NCBI GenBank assembly: GCA_013361075.1
Contig: JABWAJ010000290.1
Location: 1 to 7,139 of the forward strand
DNA: 7,139 bases
Source of the DNA: Saprospiraceae bacterium
Lineage (GTDB): Bacteria > Bacteroidota > Bacteroidia > Chitinophagales > Saprospiraceae
Direction of reading: 5' to 3'
Below, in pieces: positions 1-6,898 of this stretch. A model generated the notes under the pieces. That model made no database searches and was not told the DNA's origin. It was given only the letters and a program-made list of their open reading frames with translations. Positions within the stretch are counted from its first letter, which is position 1, and each line of letters begins with the position of its first letter. The translations under genes and the position numbers were made by a program.

Positions 1-401
1 GTGGCACAAACGTAAATGTCGAGCCAGCCATCATTGTTGATGTCTACAACAGCAACACCGGAATTCCAGCGATTCCTGGCAGCAATACCGGCTTCTTCAG
101 TTGCATCTTCAAATCTGAAACTTCCGCGGTTCATATAGAGTTGGTTACCGCGCATATTTCCTGAAAAAAATACGTCCTGAAGGTTGTCTCTGTTGAAATC
201 GCCAATACCTATGCCTCCACCGTTGTACACGTACTCAAAAGCAAGTACATTAAAGGTATCGTTTTCGACAATTTGGTTGGAAAAATGAATGCCAGTTTCG
301 CCAGGCAGCAACTGATCGAAAAGGGGAGGCGGATTTTTTGCACAAGCGCAAAAAAGCAATGCGATCACGGGTCCGTAGAGTAAGCAATACTTTTTGTTCA
401 T
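1..401 (-). CDS. VCBS/FG-GAP repeat lipoprotein, N-terminal part (runs off left edge)
   Basis: An ATG at 401-399 on the minus strand opens a frame that stays open to base 1, giving 133 codons with no stop. The N-terminus (MNKKY, then a hydrophobic run ending LLFCAC at residues 16-20) looks like a lipoprotein signal with Cys20 as the likely acylated residue, so an outer-membrane or surface lipoprotein is inferred. Two FG-GAP/VCBS-type metal-binding loops follow: a degenerate one (DFNRDNLQD, lacking the usual Gly) and a standard one (DINNDGWLDIY). The sequence aligns without gaps to the N-terminus of the neighbouring gene at 434-3829, about half identical by eye over ~108 residues from LF(D/E) to DGWLDIYVC, so the two are tandem paralogs. 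It starts 32 bases after the stop of that gene and is probably in the same transcript. The family forms beta-propellers with calcium-binding loops. The ligand is unknown. If it resembles its neighbour, about 1,000 residues lie outside the window. Confidence 0.9.
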   Translation of the reverse strand, partial: MNKKYCLLYGPVIALLFCACAKNPPPLFDQLLPGETGIHFSNQIVENDTFNVLAFEYVYNGGGIGIGDFNRDNLQDVFFSGNMRGNQLYMNRGSFRFEDATEEAGIAARNRWNSGVAVVDINNDGWLDIYVCA

Positions 402-433
402 GTGGGAATAAAGTAATTTCGATAAAAATGCCA

Positions 434-3400
434 TTATTTGAAATTTGAGCGCTTTGCTTTGTAAAACAAGGCTTCTGAGTCGTTCCTTGCAATCAGAATT
501 CCAAGGTCGTTTTTCATTTTAAAAACCGCAGCATCCCTTATTTCACCTTTTACAAAAAGCCCCGATTCTTTTGGGGGCAGGTATTGAAACGTTTTATTTT
601 TATTCCCTTTGAGAAAAACACCCCGGCTGGAATCGTGCCGACCAACTTCTGGTTTCAATCCGTAAAAATTTCCTCCCAGCCAGATGTCTTTGAAGCCATC
701 TCCGTCAAAATCTTCCACCGCTATGCCAAAAACAGGGGCGACCTGGGCTTCCAACGAAAGGGCTTCCAGGCGGAAAGTACCGCCTTCATCCCAGACGATT
801 GCGCTCTGCAACCAGTTGATTTTATGTTCCACAGCATTTTTGCGCTGAGCTTCGCTGAACATGGTTTCGTAGGTTAATTTGGAATAGTCTTCAAATTTGA
901 GCGCTTTCTTTTTTAAGGAAGGCACTTGTTGTGTCATATCTATTTTTCCGGCAAAAGGGTAGGGAAGGTCATCCAGTGGGGCGTACCAGTTGATGACGAA
1001 CTCACTTTTTCCGTTATCGTCAAAATCTTTTGCGTACATCGTAATCGGTTTGGGGCCTGAAGCTTTGAATTTGCTGTTCAGTCCCCAGTTGCCCAATACA
1101 AAATCGAGGTCCCCGTCTCCGTCCAGATCAGCAGGCTCAATACAGGTCCACCACCCGCTAAAAGGATTTTGTGTTTGTTTTTTCGAAAAGGCGAAATGGT
1201 CACTGAGGTTGTCAAAGTGCATCACAGGAAGCCAGTCGCCGATAACCATCAGGTCCTGATCGCCATCGCGGTCAGTATCTGCAAAAACTGCATCAGTAAC
1301 CATGCCCAGATTTCCAAGTGTTTCATTGGTTACGTCACGCCAACGGCCATTACCTTCGTTCAGGAGCAAAAAGCTGCGCGGTTTCAGGCCATAATTGCCG
1401 GGAACAGCCCTCCCGCCCATAAAAAGGTCGGAATCACCGTCATTGTCTATATCGCCAGGTACCATGCAGGAAATCATTCCTGTTGCCGGGGGTACTTTCG
1501 CCGGGTTGTTTTTAAAAACGCCCTTGCCCTGATTCTCATAAAAACGCAGCCGGAAATGTTCTATACCCCGATAGTATTCATTGCCTCCTGCTCCAAGTAA
1601 GAGGTCTTGGTCACCATCGCCATCGCCATCAAAGATAAGGCCGCAGGTAGTCTCCAGATCCTGATCAGCAGCGGATTGCCAGCCCGTGACCTCTTTCCAG
1701 GCCCCATTTTTCTGAAAAAACATTTTGTCGGGGTCGCCGGAAGCGCCGGTCAGCACAAAATCTTCCTGTCCGTCGCCATTTAAATCGCCGCGGATGATTT
1801 TGGGGCTGTCTGTAGAAAGCATTCTTGGCAGCAGGACCTCCACGTCAAAATCGCTGAAACGGTTTTCCCGATGACGGGTATTGCCCTGTATTGCGGCCTG
1901 AGTTATTTCCTGAAAGAGGGGGTTGGGTTTGGCTGGTTTTGGTGAAAAAAGTTCAGTAGCCTCCGCTTGTTTTAGCGTCAGTGTTTGGTTGGCAGGTACG
2001 TTTTTGAGTACTTGCATGCGCAGGTCCGGCCATATAATTTCCAGAGATTCTATCTGTTGTGCCTGACCAAGCCCAAACAGCAGCCCGGGCTCTACGCTGC
2101 TTTGAAACCCACGTTGAGGAAAATGTTGCAGCACCTGGGTCTGGCCGGCATACCTGATGGTTACACTGGCGCCAATGCCAAGGCGGTTTCCGCCTTCCCC
2201 TTCAAATTTTATTTTCAAATAATGGTTTTTCGTTTTTTCGTTGGTTTCGTTCCGGTAAATAAAGCAGGGCATGTTTACATTGTTGACAACCATATCCAGG
2301 TCGCCGTCGCCGTCAAGGTCACCATAAGCAGCGCCGTTTGAAAATCCGGGATCTCCAAGCCCCAAAGCTTTGGCCTGGTTGGAAAACAAAGGAAGGTTTG
2401 ATTTTTGATTGGGTGCACCCAATTGATTTACAAATGCGTAATTTGGAAGTGGGTTTGATTGCATGTATTTCGCAAAATCCCGCCAGTCGAACTTACCTTT
2501 TTCCATCACTACTTTCTTTACCTCTTCCTTGTCGTTGATGAAATTGGTAAAATCGAGGTACATGATTTCATGGTAAATGGCATTGCAAACGTAGATGTCT
2601 TTCCATCCATTGTTGTCAAAATCAAAAATCAGGGCTCCCCAACTCCAGTCTGTGGCCGATACACCGGACAAATTGGAAATTTCCTGAAACTGGGCATTGC
2701 CATCGTTCATTTGCAGACAGTTTTGCAAAATCTGATAATGGTAATCAGCCCGGTATTTAAAGTCTTCGAGGTGGTATGGATCAAAAACAGTCGTGGTTTT
2801 TAACCGGTGATTATCGGCAGGAAGCATGTCGGTACTGAACACATCGCAGGCACCGTCGTTATTGAGGTCAGCGATGTCGGCACCCATACTGGATACAGAA
2901 CAAAGGCTGACCCTTTGCGGGAGTTCTTCAGAAAAAGTTGTACTTCCGGTTTGTGTTGATTTACCCTGGTTGAGGTAAAGGTAATCGCGCTCCCAAAAGT
3001 CATTGCTAATGTAAATGTCAGGCCGCATATCGCCATTAAGGTCGGAAACCGAAACACCGAGCCCAAAACCAATGGCACTGCTGAAAATACCAGCTTCGTC
3101 AGTCACATTGGTGAAAGTGCCGCCATCATTTCTGAAGAGCTTGTCGCCGCCATAAGGGTCTTTTTGCAGGCGTGTACTTTTAAAAGCGTCTATTCTTTCC
3201 GGGTTTTTGTAGGAGTTGTTGAGGATATAGCAATCGAGGTCGCCGTCGAGGTCATAATCAAAAAACGAAGCGTGTGTGGTGAAGCCTTCGTCGTTGAGGT
3301 TGTAAGCCTTTGCCTGTTCAGAAAAGGTAACACCTCCTTTTTCTCCGGTTTGGGGGGTAGTATTGATGAACAGTTCATTTTCTTTGTTGTCGCCAGCGAT

Positions 3401-3829
3401 GTCACCGGAATTACAGACGTAAATATCAAGCCATCCGTCGCCGTTGACGTCCGCCATGGCAACTCCTGTGCTCCAGCTTTTGGTGCCGGCTACTCCGGCT
3501 TTTTCTGTAACGTCTTCAAACTTCCAGTTGCCTTTATTCAGGTAGAGCCGGTTGGGTTGCATATTGGCCGTAAGGTAAATGTCGGGCAAGCCGTCATTGT
3601 TGACGTCTCCAATGGCTACGCCTCCGCCATTGTAAAAATTCCGGTAAGTCAGGACATTGAATACTTCGCCATCTTCTACTTTATTGACAAAGTTAACACC
3701 GGTTTGTTCCGGGGATAATTTTTCAAAAAGAACAGCCGTATTTGTTGGATTGTCAGGAGATGATGAAGATTCCCGGCAAGACGGAAGTAACAATGAAACG
3801 GGAAAAAACAGCAATAGAAAACGGCTCAT
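434..3829 (-). CDS. VCBS/FG-GAP repeat lipoprotein with internal ASPIC/UnbV domain
   Basis: The 1131-residue protein is read from the ATG at 3829. I prefer this start because it gives a compact lipoprotein signal (MSRFLLLFFPVSLLLPSC, Cys18 as lipid anchor). The frame is open further upstream to 3958, with another ATG at 3850, but those extra residues look non-coding and run into an inverted repeat. I count 14 Asp-rich loops of DxDxDG/DxNxDG type, at about residues 75, 127, 191, 263, 321, 403, 504, 682, 734, 793, 851, 901, 935 and 1040; these are the calcium-binding loops of FG-GAP/VCBS beta-propeller blades. Between loops 7 and 8, residues ~536-621 (NHYLKIKF, GIGASVTI, LLFGLGQA, IIWPDL, NVPANQTL) match the ASPIC/UnbV domain, so two propeller halves flank that domain. 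Such proteins often accompany SusC/SusD pairs in Bacteroidota. A surface role in binding or presenting a glycan or protein is inferred, and no enzymatic motif is seen. The gene lies 189 bases downstream of susD and is followed by a paralog. Confidence 0.92.
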   Translation of the reverse strand: MSRFLLLFFPVSLLLPSCRESSSSPDNPTNTAVLFEKLSPEQTGVNFVNKVEDGEVFNVLTYRNFYNGGGVAIGDVNNDGLPDIYLTANMQPNRLYLNKGNWKFEDVTEKAGVAGTKSWSTGVAMADVNGDGWLDIYVCNSGDIAGDNKENELFINTTPQTGEKGGVTFSEQAKAYNLNDEGFTTHASFFDYDLDGDLDCYILNNSYKNPERIDAFKSTRLQKDPYGGDKLFRNDGGTFTNVTDEAGIFSSAIGFGLGVSVSDLNGDMRPDIYISNDFWERDYLYLNQGKSTQTGSTTFSEELPQRVSLCSVSSMGADIADLNNDGACDVFSTDMLPADNHRLKTTTVFDPYHLEDFKYRADYHYQILQNCLQMNDGNAQFQEISNLSGVSATDWSWGALIFDFDNNGWKDIYVCNAIYHEIMYLDFTNFINDKEEVKKVVMEKGKFDWRDFAKYMQSNPLPNYAFVNQLGAPNQKSNLPLFSNQAKALGLGDPGFSNGAAYGDLDGDGDLDMVVNNVNMPCFIYRNETNEKTKNHYLKIKFEGEGGNRLGIGASVTIRYAGQTQVLQHFPQRGFQSSVEPGLLFGLGQAQQIESLEIIWPDLRMQVLKNVPANQTLTLKQAEATELFSPKPAKPNPLFQEITQAAIQGNTRHRENRFSDFDVEVLLPRMLSTDSPKIIRGDLNGDGQEDFVLTGASGDPDKMFFQKNGAWKEVTGWQSAADQDLETTCGLIFDGDGDGDQDLLLGAGGNEYYRGIEHFRLRFYENQGKGVFKNNPAKVPPATGMISCMVPGDIDNDGDSDLFMGGRAVPGNYGLKPRSFLLLNEGNGRWRDVTNETLGNLGMVTDAVFADTDRDGDQDLMVIGDWLPVMHFDNLSDHFAFSKKQTQNPFSGWWTCIEPADLDGDGDLDFVLGNWGLNSKFKASGPKPITMYAKDFDDNGKSEFVINWYAPLDDLPYPFAGKIDMTQQVPSLKKKALKFEDYSKLTYETMFSEAQRKNAVEHKINWLQSAIVWDEGGTFRLEALSLEAQVAPVFGIAVEDFDGDGFKDIWLGGNFYGLKPEVGRHDSSRGVFLKGNKNKTFQYLPPKESGLFVKGEIRDAAVFKMKNDLGILIARNDSEALFYKAKRSNFK

Positions 3830-3847
3830 GGCGATCACTTTTTCTAA

Positions 3848-3986
3848 CATAAATGAATCAGGGGTTGTGCAAATCGTGAGGATGTTTGTCATCCGAACAT
3901 TTTTTTGAAATGGCTTTTTTCGCACCTGACGAACCTTAACCATTTCAGCAAATTTCACTTTTTACACAACCCCGTGTTCATTTATG
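3848..3986. repeat. 22-bp imperfect inverted repeat enclosing a 95-bp spacer, with an inner inverted repeat
   Basis: The arm at 3848-3869 (cataaatgaa, tca, ggggttgtg) and the reverse complement of 3965-3986 (cataaatgaa, cac, ggggttgtg) agree at 19 of 22 positions, with the three mismatches together in the middle. Inside the spacer an exact 8-bp inverted repeat pairs 3906-3913 (tgaaatgg) with 3940-3947 (ccatttca), and a small hairpin sits at 3880-3894 (ggatg/catcc). The element fills most of the 189-bp gap between susD and the VCBS gene, ending 19 bases before the chosen VCBS start. No flanking target duplication is visible. It could be an RNA structure in the intercistronic leader, a small non-autonomous mobile remnant, or a site for DNA inversion. 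I cannot choose between these from the sequence. Confidence 0.75.
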
Positions 3987-4006
3987 GGCACAAAATTTCA
4001 GTGCCC
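3986..4006 (-). terminator. Hairpin just after the susD stop; possible attenuator or weak terminator
   Basis: A 6-bp perfect stem (gggcac paired with gtgccc, loop of 9 bases) lies 12 bases beyond the susD stop codon in the direction of transcription. No run of T follows it on the minus strand, so a classical intrinsic terminator is not supported. It touches the outer arm of the neighbouring inverted repeat at base 3986. A role in partial termination or in protecting the susCD transcript end is inference only. Confidence 0.35.
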
Positions 4007-4018
4007 GGTAATGAATGA

Positions 4019-5704
4019 TTAGTAGCCTGGGTTTTGCTTCAACTGCGGCGTACCGTTTACTTTGCTCAATTCGATCTGGACCGAAGGAAGCGGGTACAAC
4101 CAGTGGCGGTCTTCAAATCCACCAGAAGATTGCAGGTACGTACGCTTGGTTTCTTCAACTGCAAGGTACTCGTTGTTGATGTAATCTTTTGCGATACCCC
4201 AGCGGCGAAGGTCGAAGAAGCGGTGTCCTTCAAGCGCAAGTTCGAGTTTGCGTTCAAAACGGACAGCATTCCGCGCTGCATCTTTATCAGACCACGGTGT
4301 GTCATAAGTACCTACCCGGTAAGTTGCCCAGGTGATGCCCGGGTCGTCAATATCCGTAGCGCCTCCGTCAGGGCCCTGAGCGCAACCGGCGGCTCTTGCC
4401 CGAACCATGTTGACCAACTCACGGGCTCTCTCTAAGCTTCCTACTTCAACTTCGCATTCAGCCAGCATCAGCAGTACATCTGCATAGCGGATAATGGGTG
4501 TGTTGATGGTGCTCAGTTGTTGGTTGCTCCAACTGCTTGCAGCGTTTTGGCCTGGTTCGTGGATGAACTTCTTCGCGCTGTATGGGCCGGCAAAAGCCCG
4601 GGCACGAATCCATGCCGGAGAGTGGTTTCCATAAACCAGGAAAGGCACATCGTCCCTGCCAACCGTCCAGTCTAAGCGAGGATCCACCGGGTCAGATGCC
4701 ACCACGTCAGCATTGTTATAAGTAGTAATGAACGGCAACCCGTTTGCGTCTACCTTGTGAGAATTGACCAGGTTTTGTGAAGGCTGGTGGAATCCGCAGC
4801 AAGAGAAGGTGCCGCCGCCGTTCGGATACCTCAGGCGGTCTGCAAAGTTGCCGTTTTGGCCTTCTGAAGTACCGTCGTTTACAGAAGCCTGGATGGAAAA
4901 CAGCATTTCCGATCCATTCTCGTTGACTTCTCTAAATACGTCGTGGAAGCAAGGTAACAGCGCATACCGGCCACTGTTGACTACATCGTCAAACTGCTCT
5001 TTGGCTTTTCCATAATCGCCTGTATAAAGCAGGGTTTTGCCGAGGTAGGCTTGTGCTGCTCCTTTTGTTGCCCGGCCAACAGCACTTTGCGTTTCCGGCA
5101 AATTGTTGATGGCATACTCGAAGTCTGCAATAATATTGGGAATAATGTTCTCCGTATTGGGCTTTCTGAAATCTTCATCCGCTTCTGTATAGTAAGGAAC
5201 GTTCTTCCAGATTTTCCAGGCATCAAAATGGTAATGCCCTCTCAAAAAGCGGGCTTCAGCTTCGATGCGTTCCTGGTCTGTAATGTTTTCAGACTTTTTC
5301 ATCAGCTTGATGGTGGCATTTGAGCGGGCAATGCCTTCATACAAAGCCTGAAATTTGATGTTAAAGTATGGGTTACCTGGTGCCCACTGAAACAGCTCAA
5401 CTTGCTGAATTTCAAGTTGGTCGCCTGCTTCAGAGCCTTTATAGGCCTCATCAGATGGCACACTTCCCCAAACCCAGTTGCTACCAGCACCGCCCCAGGG
5501 AATTCCAAAGGTCCCCCAATCGTCGTTCCAGCCGTCAAGCATGGAATAGGCGGATATCAGTGTCGCCTCCACGCCTTGCTGGTTGCCTAAGGTACCTTCG
5601 TCAAGCGAAGCCTGAGGAGCCACCTCCAGAAATTCATCGGAGCAGGCTACAAACAGCGCTGTGATGAGCGCTATTCCAAGTATTGTGAACTTTATCTTTC
5701 TCAT
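4019..5704 (-). CDS. RagB/SusD family nutrient-uptake outer-membrane lipoprotein
   Basis: The protein of 561 residues has the usual SusD length. The N-terminus (MRKIKF, a hydrophobic stretch, then LFVACSDEFLEV) is a lipoprotein signal with Cys21 as anchor, followed by the FLEVAPQ segment typical of the family. The helical N-terminal region includes an ARFLRGHYHFDAWKIW segment at ~151-166 and a TPR-like helix pair at ~217-249. The C-terminal SusD/RagB signature is clear: RYADVLLMLAECEVEVG at ~406-422, RFERKLELALEGHRFFDLRRWG at ~482-503, and the closing HWLYPLP and LKQNPGY. SusD proteins sit on the cell surface as a lid over the SusC TonB-dependent channel and help capture glycans or peptides. 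The cognate SusC tail lies 44 bases upstream. The ligand cannot be told from sequence. A Cys-Cys pair at 302-303 is unusual but its meaning is unclear. Confidence 0.96.
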   Translation of the reverse strand: MRKIKFTILGIALITALFVACSDEFLEVAPQASLDEGTLGNQQGVEATLISAYSMLDGWNDDWGTFGIPWGGAGSNWVWGSVPSDEAYKGSEAGDQLEIQQVELFQWAPGNPYFNIKFQALYEGIARSNATIKLMKKSENITDQERIEAEARFLRGHYHFDAWKIWKNVPYYTEADEDFRKPNTENIIPNIIADFEYAINNLPETQSAVGRATKGAAQAYLGKTLLYTGDYGKAKEQFDDVVNSGRYALLPCFHDVFREVNENGSEMLFSIQASVNDGTSEGQNGNFADRLRYPNGGGTFSCCGFHQPSQNLVNSHKVDANGLPFITTYNNADVVASDPVDPRLDWTVGRDDVPFLVYGNHSPAWIRARAFAGPYSAKKFIHEPGQNAASSWSNQQLSTINTPIIRYADVLLMLAECEVEVGSLERARELVNMVRARAAGCAQGPDGGATDIDDPGITWATYRVGTYDTPWSDKDAARNAVRFERKLELALEGHRFFDLRRWGIAKDYINNEYLAVEETKRTYLQSSGGFEDRHWLYPLPSVQIELSKVNGTPQLKQNPGY

Positions 5705-5748
5705 TTTTGTGCATTTTAAAATTAAAAAGACAGTTTAAGGGACTTGAC

Positions 5749-6054
5749 TTAAAAAGCCGCATTCACTCCGAACATGAAAATTTTGTTCGCAGGATAGTTA
5801 CCGAAGTCAAAGCCGTTCCACTGGTCGCCGTTGATACCATCCTGAATAGAGAAGTTCGATGGAGCCGGGTCAAGGCCTGAGTAACCAGTTAAAGTGAACA
5901 GGTTTTGCCCCTGAACATAAACACGCAGGCTGCTGAATGTCTTGCCCATTTTCGGGAAAGTATAGCCAATTTGCAGCGTTTTCAGGCGGAGATACGATGC
6001 GTCTTCCACATAAAAAGAGCTGGGTTGCTGGCTGAATGTGTCGTCAACATCAAG
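5749..6054 (-). CDS. SusC/RagA family TonB-linked outer-membrane protein, C-terminal fragment
   Basis: About 101 codons at the 3' end of a SusC-type gene are present, ending with TAA at 5751-5749. Family hallmarks are SSFYVEDASYLRLKTLQIGYTFP, then LRVYVQGQNLFTLTGYSGLDP, and a terminal strand KIFMFGVNAAF ending in Phe, the usual signal for insertion by the BAM machinery. A full SusC has about 1,000 residues, so roughly nine tenths is missing, including the plug domain and the TonB box. The reading frame stays open upstream to about 6570, but there it is merely the antisense of the QatB-like gene, with Pro/Ser/Ala/Arg-rich sequence unlike SusC. The recognisable SusC sequence stops near LDVDDTF (6036-6054). 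It stands 44 bases upstream of susD in the normal susC-susD order. The truncation reflects the junction, not a natural gene end. Confidence 0.9.
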   Translation of the reverse strand, partial: LDVDDTFSQQPSSFYVEDASYLRLKTLQIGYTFPKMGKTFSSLRVYVQGQNLFTLTGYSGLDPAPSNFSIQDGINGDQWNGFDFGNYPANKIFMFGVNAAF

Positions 6055-6056
6055 CA
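6036..6056. other. Junction between Bacteroidota-like DNA and GC-rich defence DNA
   Basis: Left of this point the minus strand reads as SusC and right of it the plus strand reads as QatB-like. Over about 6038-6054 both readings are plausible for their own family (minus: LDVDDTF; plus: STSSK), so the exact breakpoint lies within a short stretch that both sequences could share. Base composition changes here: 42 of 60 bases are G or C in 6301-6360 and 34 of 60 in 6541-6600, against 26 of 60 in 1021-1080 and 27 of 60 in 3001-3060. No transposase, integrase, tRNA, terminal repeat or target duplication is seen at the boundary. Confidence 0.8.
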
Positions 6057-6898
6057 AAGGTGGTGGCTCCCGCTCCCCATTTGATCCTGAGTGGCTGTCG
6101 CCGCCCGAAGGCGGCAATGGCGGAGACAGTCCTGCGCCTGGTGATGGCGAAGGCCCTCCTACAGCTGATGCCAACGACGCCAACGCTGACGGGCAGGGCG
6201 ACGCGGCTGGCGGTGAAGACGGTGATGTGACCGGGCCTGCGCTAGCGCCTGACCGCCGCTTTGCTCCAGCCCGTTCTGGCATGTCGGCATTCCTTGGTGG
6301 TGGGGGGCGCGAAGCGCTGCGCAGTGCGACCAAGAGCATGGTCAGCAAGGGCATGGGCGGCCCGCGACGAGCAGCCGCAACCATGCGAGCAACGGCCCAG
6401 GGGGCCGGCCAACTGGGGCAATTTCTTGCGTCCGCACGGGATGCCACGGACCCACGAGTTGTCGACTGGGTCCATCGGGTTCGCGCCCAGAACCTTTCAG
6501 CAAACGACCTCGTCCTGGAGGTGGTCAAAGAAGTTCTTCCGAACACAGGAAGTGTCGACGAAGAATCCATTCGGAACGCTGCGGCAGAAGCGCTTGGTCA
6601 GCTGTATGAGGTAGCCCCTGAAGTCGACATCTTCAATCTGACAGATGCACAAATCGGCGACCTCATCGGCTACATCGTCGCCAACGACCTATGTAATCGC
6701 GTTGACCTGCAACTGGGTCAAACATACGAGAAGCTTAAGTTCGACGCGCGGCAAATCCAGCTGTATCGGAACGACATCAAGGAATATGTCAACGCGCAAG
6801 TCAAGGTGGTTCTTGACCGACAAGGACCACGCGGGATTGACCATCAACGACTTGCCAGTGAAGTCTTGGCCTCAACCCTTGAGGTATTTGTCGAATGA
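6038..6898 (+). CDS. qatB: QatB-like protein of the QatABCD anti-phage system
   Basis: The frame of 286 residues starts at a GTG (6038) and ends with TGA at 6896-6898. Recognition rests on the overall family pattern as I recall it: a short N-terminal SSTSSKGGGSRSPFDPEWL segment (residues 2-20); an acidic Gly/Pro/Ala/Asp-rich linker (~21-71); an RFAPARSGMSAFL block followed by a basic Gly/Ala stretch (~74-130); and a conserved helical C-terminal domain with NLTDAQIGDLIGYIVANDLCNRVDLQLGQ at ~200-228 and DIKEYVNAQV at ~246-255. No catalytic motif or membrane segment is visible. In the known system QatA is an ATPase, QatB is of unclear biochemical role, QatC is QueC-like and QatD is TatD-like. 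The next gene overlaps by 4 bp and looks like qatC, which supports the call. QatA is not upstream. The first few codons lie inside the junction, so the true start is uncertain; the native start codon may have been lost. No ribosome binding site precedes the GTG. Confidence 0.72.
   Translation: MSSTSSKGGGSRSPFDPEWLSPPEGGNGGDSPAPGDGEGPPTADANDANADGQGDAAGGEDGDVTGPALAPDRRFAPARSGMSAFLGGGGREALRSATKSMVSKGMGGPRRAAATMRATAQGAGQLGQFLASARDATDPRVVDWVHRVRAQNLSANDLVLEVVKEVLPNTGSVDEESIRNAAAEALGQLYEVAPEVDIFNLTDAQIGDLIGYIVANDLCNRVDLQLGQTYEKLKFDARQIQLYRNDIKEYVNAQVKVVLDRQGPRGIDHQRLASEVLASTLEVFVE
6881..6884 (+). promoter_or_regulatory. Possible Shine-Dalgarno site for the qatC-like gene
   Basis: A GAGG lies 10 bases before the ATG at 6895, inside the 3' end of the qatB-like gene. 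It fits translation of the overlapping gene, though the spacing is slightly long and it also codes for protein. Comparable sites are not seen before the susD or VCBS starts in the left part, as is normal in Bacteroidota. Confidence 0.35.

Noticed and set aside
584..3908. Several plus-strand open frames of 66-184 codons opposite the VCBS gene
   Set aside because: They are antisense shadows of a repeat-rich gene. They show no family resemblance, and their Val/Ile-rich runs come from reverse-complemented Asp codons.
3830..3958. N-terminal extension of the VCBS gene to an ATG at 3958
   Set aside because: The extension would bury the lipoprotein signal 43 residues in, its sequence is basic and unlike the family, and it overlaps the inverted repeat. 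The start at 3829 gives a normal signal peptide.
5749..6570. A single continuous minus-strand frame of 273 codons joining the SusC tail to an upstream Pro/Ser/Ala-rich sequence
   Set aside because: The part from about 6055 to 6570 is the antisense of the QatB-like gene in GC-rich DNA, where long antisense frames are common. It has no SusC features, so only the C-terminal ~101 codons are kept.
6242..6614. Other frames on both strands inside the QatB-like gene
   Set aside because: Their composition is Arg/Pro/Ser/Ala-rich, as expected for off-frame reading of GC-rich DNA. The QatB-like frame has a clear family pattern and couples to the next gene.
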